64,000 nt of DNA from NCBI GenBank assembly GCA_033032865.1, contig JAWHQI010000185.1, positions 744,001-808,000 on the forward strand, given 5' to 3'. Of the stretch, positions 1 through 10,460 are shown in pieces. Positions within the stretch are counted from its first letter, which is position 1, and every line of letters starts with the position of its first letter. The stretch comes from Dactylorhiza incarnata (taxonomy: Eukaryota > Streptophyta > Magnoliopsida > Asparagales > Orchidaceae). The translations under genes and the position numbers were made by a program. The notes beneath the pieces are model-generated. The model was not told the DNA's origin and did no database searches. It was given only the letters and a program-made list of their open reading frames with translations.

Positions 1-1117
1 AACTCGAAGCAAACTACTCATATGGAAACTCGGAGAAAACAAAATCTCTCCTACAACTCGGAAGTAAACTTCCTACAAAAGTATGTAAAGGGATTCTTAC
101 AAAAACACATAAGATTGACACTCAATTTAACTTAGAAACTCTAGGGAGAGTTCCTTTCTTCAGATCTAAAATAGAAATGTCTTCTTCCTTGAAAATGACC
201 TTCAGTCGGTTGAGAGCTGAGGAAGAAGAAATCTATGGACTTTGAAAACTTGATCTGAACTTTGAGAGTCGAAAGACTCAAGATGTTGATTGAGAGAATC
301 TGATTCAGTAGATCTTGTCGACTCTAGCTTTTGAAGAAGAATCGCAAAATATTTATGTTCGGCAATGAGAAAGTCGTGCGAGAATGAGAGAGACGGCCGA
401 CAGAAATTACGAGAGATTGAAGTTCTGATTCATGATTAGCGATTAGGGTTTTTCGAAATAACCCTTAGGTACTTATAAAAATATTCTCCAACGGCTATAA
501 ACGCAAATTAGGGAAAACCTTCCACATGTACTGTACATGGCGGAAGCCCTAATGTAAAGCCATCTGATATTTTGAAATTGAAACCGCGCTGAACCAATTC
601 GTCGGATAGAGGAAATTACGCGACGAATTTGTCTTCGACGAAAAGTTCTTGTTCGAAAACTCCTTCGACGAAAGCTTCTTCGACGAAAATACTTAGAGAC
701 TTAAAATTAGTCAGGAAGATATACAGAAAAGATTTCTCGAGAGGGAAAACATTACTCGATGAAAGATGTTTATCATTCGACGAAAATGATTGTTACTTGA
801 CGAAAACACGGGATAATATTTTCTTCCGAAACTTAAGAATAGCTACATCTTCTTCTTAGCTTCTCCTTTGTGTTTGAATACGAAGTACACCCCAATAGAG
901 ATATTTCACATGAGTCAACACCTTGGTCTATACAATGAGGAATTACATTGCATAGGCCTGTGTTTTATGACTCATTGAAACCTGACATTGGTTTGTACTT
1001 AGCCATTTAGAATCTGCAAACACATAACTAAAATGCAATATCAAATATAATATCAATTCACCTTAGTTTAAGGGATACTTCTTCAAACCAAGGTTATTGT
1101 GGCTACAAAACCCAACA
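1..1117 (-). repeat. Partial LTR-like sequence (minus-oriented, copia-type), left end outside window
   Basis: No coding region is visible. The stretch looks like the end of a copia LTR read on the minus strand. It finishes at 1111-1117 with CCCAACA, which on the minus strand gives the usual TGTTGGG start. A minus-strand TATA-like box (TTTTTATAAG) lies near 470-484. Several TTCGACGAA-type words occur at 620-690 and 755-790, on the upstream side of that TATA box. The same words mark the LTRs at 37232, 45637, 28378 and 49633. The left terminus and any target duplication are outside the window, and no polypurine tract is evident to the right of 1117, so the boundary is inferred. Confidence 0.4.
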
Positions 1118-1731
1118 AGGTTGACATCACATCTCTACCTCAGATCTTAAATAGATCTTACAACAATGAAGATAGAAGATTTTGTTTACAATATTTTGAG
1201 TCTAGAAAATATTCTTTATGCCTTGAGTCTTCTTATATATTTCTGAAAAGAAAGTGTTCTTTAGTGGCAGCACTAGATCAATAGACAGAAATTCTTTAGT
1301 AACAGTATCAGTGTTAAGCTTCCTTGAGAATTGAAGTCTTTCTGCTCTCTAGAATGAGAGCTTTCTTTTTCTTGAACCTTTCTTCTTCTTCTTTTTCTTT
1401 TGAAAGCTTACTCTTTACTGTTCTAATGCTTTTTAATGGTCGGCAAGCTCTTCTCTTTTAGATTTCACAGAGTTATCAAGCTCAAGGGTTAGGGTTTGCT
1501 GACCGTCTCTTATTCTTTTATAGATCCGACTCTTCAAATGGTCGAGACCCTAAAAGGTTATTTCTCAGACCACTTTTTAGAAATGATTGATTTGACAACT
1601 ACTTTTGTCATTTCCGTTAATTTTATATTCCATTTTCTGAGCTTGACAAAACGATATCGTTGTGTGAAGTTAGTTAATACAATGATAAATGACTTAGTAG
1701 TATTCTATTGAGCTCTTGCAATAATATCGTC
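1118..1731. other. Noncoding, possibly LTR-derived flank into which SIRE-1 inserted
   Basis: No recognisable gene. CT-rich stretches (1340-1400) and a minus-strand TATA-like box (CTATAAAAG, 1515-1525) next to GGGTTAGGG resemble the R/U3 part of a minus-strand LTR. The sequence resumes at 52178 after SIRE-1, where only 25 bases (counting the duplicated GTGTG) separate it from the next LTR. What element it came from cannot be told from this window. Confidence 0.3.
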
Positions 1732-1736
1732 GTGTG

Positions 1737-3062
1737 TGTTGGATCTGTAGGCGCCCTTAGAGGGGGTGAATAAGGGTTTTAAGAACTTTTGAACTTGATT
1801 GATTTTATTCAAATAGGTTGATAGTGTTCATACAAAATATCTCAGTTTAAATACTGTAGTAGGCTTTTTATGAAAGTGGGTTGTATTGGCATGACAAAGG
1901 TGAACTCTGTTGCTATCGCCTACGGTAGCATTTCCGCTCGGCATTAATGACAGAGAACCCCTTTTTCGTTTAGATTTCAATGATCAGAAATTGCAAGACA
2001 ATATTAGAGAAATACAAATAATATTATTGCTTGAAAACCATTACAAAAACTTATCCCAATGTCGCTTGAGATTGAGGCGAATGCATAAAAACCATTTTGA
2101 TTTTCTATACCAACCCTTCTCCCAAGGACCGGTTGGCTCTAGCCTATCTCTCCCCAGATGAGGCCTCGAGCTGCCCCCTAGATCTAACCCTAGACCTAGT
2201 CGCCACACCCACAAGGCGAATTCTCCCTAGTCCTCGCAAGGCCCTAGTCGCCAACCACACGGCAAATTTCTCTACCGATAAAAATATAAAGTTTACAAAT
2301 AATAAAAACTAAAACATCAAAGAAACTCCCTCAAAGGATGGACTTGAAGATGAAGTTGGCATGATTGATCTTTCTTCAAATCCTTAGCGTTCACGAACGT
2401 TGACGGAGTTCTCTTGGCTTGCAAAGAGGAGGCTTCTTACGAATACAGGAGTTGTAGCTTCAATATCTTCTCAAATTGGCAAATCAAAGGGGAGGCGGAC
2501 CGCTCATTAAATATGCTCGGATCTTAGCACCAGCGGTAGTGCTACCGCCGGGCGGAAGCCTCTTTAGGAAACATTCTGGCATGCGAATCGAGCCATTTTT
2601 GGCAACCTTCTGGCTCTAGAATTGGTATCCCCTCCTACCGCGTTGCGGTAATGCTAACGCCCCGCGTTATTATATATTAATCCCAGCCGTCAAATCTCCT
2701 TCCTTTTTTGCTCCTCAATCAGCAATGTGATCGCGGGACTTCCATAAGTTATCGCTGGGCATTAGCCTTAATGCTCTGCGGTAAGAGTTGCCATATTCAG
2801 TCTCGACGACCTTTCTTTCTCGATGAATGTATCCTTTTCGATGAAGTTTCCAAATCTGTACAAGCTACCTCCAGCGGTAGCGTTAGGCATCGCGCTAGCA
2901 CAAGAGCTTTGACCTGGTAGGGAATTCTTCATCTTTCTTTCTCGTAGTCATAGAGGCTTGAAAGTAGAAGATTCTGCACACTATAAACACATGGCAAGTA
3001 TAATCAAATACAATGGGATTTGTTATTCTCAAACCAAGAGATGTGGAAAGCATGTTTCAACA
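1737..3062 (-). repeat. SIRE-1 3' LTR
   Basis: A 1,326-bp LTR matching 33953-34922 plus 51840-52177. The plus-strand left end contains the GGCGCCCTTAGAGGGGG block seen in several SIRE LTRs here. CpG palindrome words of the GCTACCGC/GCGGTAGC type occur near 1910-1945, 2531-2575, 2637-2670, 2750-2790 and 2868-2905. The TATA-like box on the minus strand is around 2509-2516, with most words upstream of it. It is visibly diverged from the 5' LTR, so the element is old relative to its insertions. Confidence 0.88.
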
Positions 3063-3082
3063 AACTCTCCATTTTGATAATA
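3063..3082 (-). other. SIRE-1 polypurine tract
   Basis: On the minus strand this reads ATTATCAAAATGGAGAGTT directly before the TGTTG start of the 3' LTR. It corresponds to the cleaner tract ATTATCAAAAGGGGGAGTT next to the LTR at 60395. Such tracts prime plus-strand DNA synthesis in LTR retrotransposons. One interruption of the purine run suggests decay. Confidence 0.7.
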
Positions 3083-4901
3083 ATAAATCCTCTTTAGAAA
3101 GAAAGCATTTAAAAATAAGAAATGTGTTTATAGCACGGGATAGGCGTGATAGTACAAATATGCTCGCCCCATATAGATGTTCCCCATATATGAGTGCTCC
3201 CCCTAAATTAAAACATCATATGTATTTTGCTCCCCTTAAGTGTGAATTTCTTTCAAAGTTATTCTCCCCCTTTTGGTATTATCAAAAGAGGGTGGAGAGA
3301 AGGGATAGAGCATGACAATGATTTATGACTTAGTGATACTACATGGTGAATGAGTAAAGGACGGAGTTCGAATTACTTAGATATTCTCCTTCTTTTATTG
3401 GAAGTTTAGAGTAAGAATGAGTATTAATAGATAGGGAGCCAATATTACTTGTTGGTTAAGAAAACTATTCATGATCGAGCGTACAAATAGAAAGGATAGT
3501 GGAAAGCATGATTCAAGATAAATAAACATGTTTATGGGAGTTTGAAGTATAGTAAATGAGTAAGAGTTTTGTGTTAGTGGAAAATAGATGTTTAAGCAAT
3601 TTAAGTCCAAGATCAAAATATCATTTGTTATGAAAATACAATAGCACTTGTTTAAAGAGTAAATAGGTAAGAGTGTGCATACAAGGCATAGCGGAAGATA
3701 AGTTCAAATACATTTAAAATTAACATCCCTTTTGAAGTTTGCAAGCATAATAAGTAAGAGTGTTACGTTTTGAACTAAGATATTTTGAATTTGAAATCCA
3801 AGATGTGCTTGTGATATAAAAAATAATTCAAGCATGATTTAAATTTATCAAGACAAGATAGGAAACTACAATGTTCTAAATTCACAATTCAAGTGTACTT
3901 GTACATTGTAGAAATCATGCAAAGTTATCTAGTGCATTTACTAAAAATTATAGAAAAGACATGTAAATATGCTTTAAGGTCCAATACTCATGAGTAGTGT
4001 TTGGTGGAGTTATCTTTGTCATGTATTCATTTGAATTTTAGTTTGTGACAAAGTTCTCCAAATTCACTTGTTTTTGCAAACATAAGAGTTTTTTGGATTA
4101 AAACCCATACTTCCTCAAAAAAAATTGTGCATTAAAACAAATTTTTACGAGGTGTAGGTAAACTAATCACACAACTAATAATGTTAAGTTGTTACACTTC
4201 ACAATCATGTAAGAGTAAGATTAAATTCATATGTAGATAATCAAAGAGGTGAGTGAGTAAATCATTAACAAATATAAAACATTACTCATACTTAGAGACA
4301 TGTTAAGCAATTCTACACATGGTTCCAATAATCAATTTCAATGCACATTACAAGATAATGTTCATGGCATGACACAAAATAATGTTTTAAGATACTTGAA
4401 ATTAAAATTTAACATTGTATTTTAATCTTAAAAAGATAAACCTAATCATCCTTGAAGCATTTCAATGATTAGTAATCAGTTTTTATAATTTTTTGTTTTT
4501 TAATAAAAAATACAAAATAGTAAACACTCATAAAGAAACAATAAGAAAAGCATATTTTTGTTCCTTGAAATTTGTTTTGAAATTTTGTATTTGATTTTTA
4601 AATGGTAAAAAAACTTGATTTAAATCAATTTTGATTAGTTTTACAATTTTTGTTATAATTATTTAAACTGTAAGAGAAAATTAAACATAAATGCATAATT
4701 TGAAAAATAGTTAATAAAACATAGGATTTTATTCTACCGCCAGTGCAAACAATCTAACGCCGCGCGACAATAATACAAGTAGTGCTTTCCAGAAAAATGT
4801 ATGATTTTTGAAATTGTTTGCCTAATTATGTTTGTTTAGAGTAAGGGATATGTACTGGAGCCAAGAAATCAGACAAACATACACACAACATGCGAGTTTT
4901 A
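3083..4901 (-). other. SIRE-1 3' noncoding spacer between pol and 3' LTR
   Basis: About 1.8 kb of AT-rich sequence without a usable ORF. It shares phrases with the spacer of SIRE-6 at 60396-62400, for example GTTATCTAGTGCATTT (near 3918 and 61091) and GGAGTTATCTTTGTCA (near 4007 and 61560). This confirms the two elements are related. The spacer is where some SIRE elements carry an env-like ORF; none is seen here. A weak palindrome-word cluster lies at 4732-4772. Confidence 0.7.
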
Positions 4902-4960
4902 TCATTTTAAGATGTTCAAAACCCCTAATTCTAGTCTAAGTAAAGTAAATTGTGCATCAG
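4902..4960 (-). pseudogene. SIRE-1 RNase H, C-terminal end (split by Tekay insertion)
   Basis: On the minus strand this encodes the short tail PDAQFTLLRLELGVLNILK followed by a TGA stop at 4902-4904. It continues in frame from 27359 (…ADIFTKPL), so the 22-kb Tekay element interrupts one reading frame. ADIFTKPL and the following LG-x-L block are the normal end of copia RNase H. It is non-functional because of the insertion. Confidence 0.85.
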
Positions 4961-4965
4961 GTAGA

Positions 4966-5192
4966 TGTAAGACCCCATTTTTTTCGCTACAAAATCGGGC
5001 CTTATGCCTAGAACCGCCGCTTTGCAGTGACATCAACACATGGGAAGGTCGCCACTACAAAGCGCCGATCCTGCCGGGCATATCAATCACAGAAGAAGAA
5101 AAGTACAAACGAACAAAAAGAAGTTCAAGTACACAAATCACATGTTATATATGAAAATATCCACATAATATAACTGAAATAAAAAGGATTAC
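4966..5192 (-). repeat. Tekay-like 3' LTR, first part (before Athila insertion)
   Basis: The first 227 bp of the LTR on the plus strand. It matches 22715-22938 closely, then breaks at the Athila target site ATTAC (5188-5192) and resumes at 15958. Being the 3' LTR, its plus-strand left edge is the end of the element. Confidence 0.88.
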
Positions 5193-6936
5193 TGATATTT
5201 AATTTTTGCGGTTTTGAAATTTAGTGAAGGTTTGAGATTTTCTCCAAAACTATATCCGATAAATGCAAGTGTACCTTATCGTCTATAGTATAGGATATTA
5301 AGAAATACCAAGGTCGTATTCCACGGGGCGCGTTGATTACTTCTACTTTGAGGAAAGTCGTTATTATCTTATCTAATGATATTTTGGGGTTTTGGTTACT
5401 TAGCTAGAAAAAGAGAAATTGCAAGCTAAATTAAGGGTTTAGATGATGATAAAAGAGGCTAGTACTCAATCAAAAGTCACCTTGGAGTGAGAAAAGACAA
5501 GTGAAAAGAAATTAAATCTAATTCCGTTTAAATTGAACTACTTGACCGTGGAGGTTCCCGAAGCTCGAACATGCCTCTCTCGAGGTTAATGCCCAACTAA
5601 GTTTAGGAAAAATCAACCAGACTCTCGTCCTATAATCGATTACCTAAAACTTGCTTTACGAAGTGAACCCCGCTATTGGATTTGACTCCAATCCGGGAGA
5701 TTTACGTCATCCTCTCTCGAGGGGTGCATGCAACTCTCTTTACCCTTGAGTGATCAATTCATACTTTGAGCCTCTCGGCTAACTAAGTATGAAAACATAA
5801 GTAAAACCATATATCGAAAATATGGCCTCACTAATTATAAATCAAGGGTAATTCAAGTGTTTGTAAAAATGGAAAAAGAAAACTTTAGAGAATCATAACT
5901 TGACTAACTCATCCTCGGATCATTTTGATCGAGTACTAATGAGGATTAGTTAATCATGGTGGAGGGGGAAGAGAAAGAAAAATAAAAATGCATAATAAGA
6001 AAATTTAACTAAGTAAGGAGGAGACAAAATCAAGAGAACAAACTAATTTTTATTTAAATGAAAACTATTACAAGTCTTAAGAGAAGAGATTGCAAGCTAG
6101 GAAAAACAAAGTTACAAACTTAAACTAGGCTATTGCATTGAAAGAAAGCTAGTACATTGCATGAGAAAAGGAAGAGAGCATGAATGTAAAGTCACATGAA
6201 CATGAACATGAAAGTGAAAAAATACTCAAGATTGGCTCCAACAGCACCTCCCCCACTCCAAAATTTTGAACCCTGGACTCAAGGAGAACCTCTGAATTTA
6301 TAAGAAAAATTTTCAGATTACACGCCCTTGGTCACGGGCGTGACCAAGGGCGTGACTGCACTATTCACATCGGATCCGACAGCGGCGTGGGCTTTCTGGA
6401 CAGCGCGGCGAGAAATGACATGTCACGGGCGTGACATGTCGGGTCACGGCCGTGACTTTGGACGGCTGCATTAAATGCGGCGTGGGCTGGAATTTGGCGC
6501 GGCGGCGAAGCAGAGATCACACGGGCAAGTCACGGCCGTGACATGTGGGTCACGGGCGTAACTCAAGTTGACTTCTCGACTGCAGCTCCATGTCTCGACG
6601 GCGGCTCTACGTGGAAGATTCTAAGATTACACGCCCCCGGTCAACGGCGTGACTTTGGGTCACGGGCGTAACCTGGGGCGTGACTTAGTGTGGACTGGTT
6701 CAAACAGCGTGGCATCGATTCTGGACTGATCTTCAGGTTACACGCCCTTGGTCATGGGCGTGACATGCCATTTTTCCCGATTTGTCCCAAAATTCTGCAA
6801 AAATTGAAATTAAGCTAAGTTAGAATCAAAATTACAAAAAGAACTACTTATAACCTAAAATTGACATAAAAAGGAAAATTCATATTAAATATTTACAAAA
6901 TTTTCTATTAAAAAGTTATAAAAATACTACTTATCA
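5193..6936 (-). repeat. Athila 3' LTR
   Basis: 1,744 bp, starting TGATATTTAATTTTTGCGG and ending TACTACTTATCA on the plus strand. The minus-strand TATA-like box TTATAAAT lies at 6296-6303. Immediately upstream in element orientation (6331-6764) is a cluster of the palindrome GTCACGGGCGTGAC and near copies. It differs from the 5' LTR mainly by a 13-bp deletion at the last palindrome. Confidence 0.93.
6331..6764. promoter_or_regulatory. Palindrome array GTCACG(G/C)(G/C)CGTGAC in Athila 3' LTR U3
   Basis: Copies that I can place: 6331-6344, 6422-6435, 6443-6456, 6529-6542, 6549-6562 (one base changed), near 6649-6662 (degenerate) and 6751-6764 (one base changed). Some are extended by ACGCCCTTG/CAAGGGCGT arms. 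The cluster starts under 30 bp upstream of the TATA-like box. Its position suggests enhancer or protein-binding sites, but the long self-complementary arms could also fold as RNA. The function is inferred. Confidence 0.7.
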
Positions 6937-6951
6937 AATACCCCCATACTT
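6937..6951 (-). other. Athila polypurine tract
   Basis: On the minus strand it reads AGTATGGGGGTATT directly before the TGATAAGTAG start of the 3' LTR. The run of five G residues fits a plus-strand priming site. Confidence 0.7.
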
Positions 6952-8619
6952 GAGGTTTTGCTATTCCAGAGCAAAAGTGTGAGACATAATTTATAAGACA
7001 TCCTTAAAAAAATTTTAATTTAAAACTAAAATTTCATTTAACCAAAAGTTAAGTTAAGAGTAAATTCAAGGGGGAGTTAAGTCCTAAATTATGATGATGA
7101 TTTGAAAAGAGGGAAAAATGTTTAGGCAAGAACTTCTCAAGAAAATTAAGTAGTTTGACAAAATTGTAGAAATTATAAAACTAAATTAAATTAAAATTAT
7201 AAGAACTCTACCTTAAAAGAAACTTAAGGAAAAGTAAATTACTAAATATTGCTCTCTCCATAATTTTCAACTAAAACTAGAACAATGATAATTGGCTAAG
7301 GGGGATTTCATAAAATTTGGCATACGAAGAGACATTTTTGAATGGAGGAAATGGAATTTATCATGAAATTTTGTTTTTTTTTCTTTCTCTTTTTTTTTCT
7401 CTTCTAATAGAAATCCAAAATGTATATGGTTTAGGAGTAATGAATTTTATCCTCTTACTCCATGCCATATAATCTTTTCAAATATTTTGGGTGCATATGT
7501 TTTAGGGAATAATGAATTTTATCCTCTTATTCCCATGACATATGATCTTTTAATACATTTTTTGTATGCCATCAAAGGGGGTAGGGTAGGGGAAAATAAA
7601 TCTAACTAGCTTTAAATCATATTGAGAGCAAATTCTAGTAAAATTAAAATTCCTAAGATCTAAGAAGTTAGAAGAAAATATAATTGAAATCTAAAGAGGT
7701 TTAGGAAATTTACTACAAAATGAAGCCATTTAAAAATAAAAAGAGAAGTCATGCTAACAAAATTCTCTAATCAAATTAAAATCATAAGATGATTCTTAAA
7801 TCAAGATTACCTCAAATTTAAAATTAACAAACTATGATAAGCAAAATTTTAGCCAATTAAAAACTTAAACATGCTTATAAACATTCTCAACTAGATTTCT
7901 AAGAAATCAAAAAAACAACAAATAGGAGAGGTATAAGATAAAAGTTTTTTTTTGTGTTTTAAGTTTTTTCATATATATTTTTTTGAATTTTTATATTATC
8001 TTTTTTTTTTTGAATTTTTGTCATTAAAAACTATTTACAAAGAAAAGAAACTAGCTTTAAAATTTAACAATTTTTGTTAAGTCTTGGGCTTCCCAAGGGC
8101 TACCCGGTGAAGGGTTCGCAAGGTACTAGGAGGTGTGATGGGATAAAATCCCAAACGTCCCTTTCCAAGATTTAAATTTTTCTGTTTTCTAAATTTTTTT
8201 GAGTTTTTGGATTTTACAAGTGCTTAAATAAAGGAAATCATAGAAACAAAATTAAAATTTTCAATTTTGTTGTTTTTTTTTTCATTTTTTTTTGAAAATT
8301 TTCTTTTTAAAACTATTTACAAATATTTACAAAGGGCTATTTACACCCCCACCCCCATACCTAAAGTTAAACATTGTCCCCAATGTTTAAAAATAAGTAT
8401 GAAGTAAGAAAAGGTAAAAAGAAATGCAAGGAAAAAGAAAGAAGGAAAAAGAGCTTCCCTGATAAATTTTTTTTTTTGAAGCTTTTGTGGGGAAGCCGCG
8501 ATTACCTACAAAAGATGTTAAAGAAAGAACAAAAACAAGAGAAAATAATAAAAAGATAACCTTTGGGTGCCTCCCAAAAGCGCTTTGTTTAAGGTCGCGT
8601 AGCTTGACCCACTTGCCGA
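6952..8619 (-). other. Athila 3' noncoding region (no env ORF)
   Basis: About 1.7 kb of AT-rich sequence with long T runs (7375-7400, 7945-8010, 8270-8290). Athila elements often carry an env-like ORF here; no ORF of useful length is present. The part at 8387-8619 follows the integrase end and holds a sequence resembling the common post-integrase stretch of Athila pol, in a shifted frame. Confidence 0.65.
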
Positions 8620-9496
8620 TCATGTTATATTATGAAGAAATATCGCATCACTCTTGTCATTAGGTAAGTCTCCCGGAAGATACAATTTAAGGCGGTGCCC
8701 GTTAACTTTGAAGGAACCTTTTTCCGGGTGGGAAATTAGAATTGTCCCATAGGACCAAACCTCTTTAACAATAAAAGGTCCGGACCATCGAGATTTCAGC
8801 TTTCCCGGAAAAAGGCGAAGACGAGAATTATAAAGGAGGACGAGATCGCCTGGCAAAAAAGTTTTTGGAAATTTTATATGTTTGTCGTGATAAAACTTTG
8901 TTCGCTCCTTCTATAATTTGTTACTCTCATACGCATTCGCTCTCCACTCTTCCAATTCGTTCATTTGAAATTTTCTTTGTTCGCCCGCTAAAGTAGAATC
9001 AAGATTTAAAAATTTAAGCGCCCAAAATGCGCGGTGTTCTTCGACCGGAAGGTGGCAAGCCTTGCCATAGACCATTCGATATGGTGTACAACCAATAGCG
9101 GTCTTGTACGCCGTTCGATAGGCCCATAGCGCGTCATCGAGCTTTATTGCCCAATCCTTCCGATTAATAGAAACTATTTTTTCTAAGATCCGTTTTAATT
9201 CTCGATTAACAACTTCAACTTGGCCGCTCGTTTGTGGGTGATATGCAGTGGATAATTTGTGCGTGACACCATATTTTGCTAAGATTTTTGTGAATTGAGT
9301 ATTGCAAAAATGGGTGCCCCGATCACTCACAATAGCGCGCGGAGTGCCAAATCGAGAGAATAATTTTTTTAAAAAGTTAACGACGACTCACGCATCGTTG
9401 GTGGGGAGAGCTTGCGCTTCCGCTCACCGCGACACGTAGTCGACCGCTACTAGAATATACTTATTTGAAAACGAAGGAGGGAGAGGACCAACGAAA
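8620..9496 (-). pseudogene. Athila integrase, catalytic core and C-terminal part
   Basis: Two open stretches in one frame (9330-8911 and 8856-8620) are separated by a stop. They carry the integrase block with SDRGTHF (second catalytic Asp region) and [15 protein letters not shown] (catalytic Glu region), then KLKSRWSGPFIV and KVNGHRLK typical of the gypsy integrase C-terminus. Between 9497 and 9331 the first catalytic region (IDFVGPLPP) is in another frame with stops, including one at the Trp codon of a VSRW motif. Integrase would insert cDNA into the genome; this copy cannot be made whole. Confidence 0.88.
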
Positions 9497-10363
9497 TCAA
9501 TGCCCCAAAGATCGAAAATTTCGCATTCTAAGAAAATATTTTGGGGGCATCTCATCCCGGCGAGAGATGTTCCTCGACCGCTGGCAGCTGTCGCAAGTAC
9601 TCACAAGGGTGTGAGGATCTTTGAAGAGCGAGGGCCAATAAAAGCCTGCCCCCAGCGCCTTCCTCGCGGTTCGGTTTGAATGATAATGACCACCGGATGG
9701 TCCCTCGTGACAATGTCGTAAAATTTTAAGACCCTCCTCACTCGAGACGCATCGTTTCACCACTTGGTCTGCGCATACACGGAATAAAAAGGGGTCCTCC
9801 CAAAAGTAATTCTTTAAATCAGAAAAGAATTTCTTCTTTTGCTGACTCGAGAATTCTTTCGGCAGGACCCGGGCTACTAAATAGTTAGCCAGATCTGCAA
9901 ACCAGGGGGTAGACGATGAATTAATATTTTCGAGAGCGAGGAGGCGCTCTTCGGGAAATTTATCATCGATGTCAGATTCTATCAATACTTCCGAGGCGGG
10001 GTTTTCTAGACGAGAAAGATGATCGACCGCCAAGTTTTCGGCTCCTCTTTTGTCCCGGATCTCTAAGTCAAACTCCTGCAGGAGGAGGATCCATCGCAAA
10101 AGACGAGGCTTGGCGTCCGATTTGCTTAAAAGATACCTAAGTGCGGAGTGATCCATGAAGACGATAACTTTCGAGAGGGTGATGTATGACCTAAACTTAT
10201 CGAAGGCAAAAACGATCGCTAGAAGCTCTTTTTCGGTAGTGGTGTAATTCGCTTGTGCCGACGTGAGTGTTTTGCTCGCATAATAAATAGGGTGGAAATA
10301 CTTACTCACCCGTTGGCCTAAAACGGCCAACCGCAATGTCACTCGCGTCGCATATGATTTCAA
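9497..10363 (-). pseudogene. Athila RNase H and N-terminal integrase zinc-binding domain
   Basis: A 288-aa open stretch in a frame shifted from the RT block. The first half is RNase [20 protein letters not shown] and [11 protein letters not shown] in order. The second half has the HHCC zinc-binding region of integrase ([12 protein letters not shown] … CDSCQRSRN). It ends by frameshift just as the integrase core begins. Similarity to Athila pol is clear; function is lost through the shifts at both ends. Confidence 0.9.
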
Positions 10364-10460
10364 AAGGGAGCGACCAATCCGGCGCGACTAGAATCGGGGA
10401 GTTTATAAGTTTTTCTTTAATAAGTTTAAAGGCCAAATGGCATTCATCGCTAAAAATAAA

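Noticed and set aside
8387..8623. 78-aa ORF with hydrophobic stretches as an Athila env-like gene
   Set aside because: Too short; the start matches the usual post-integrase pol sequence in a shifted frame, and the hydrophobic part comes from a T-rich tract.
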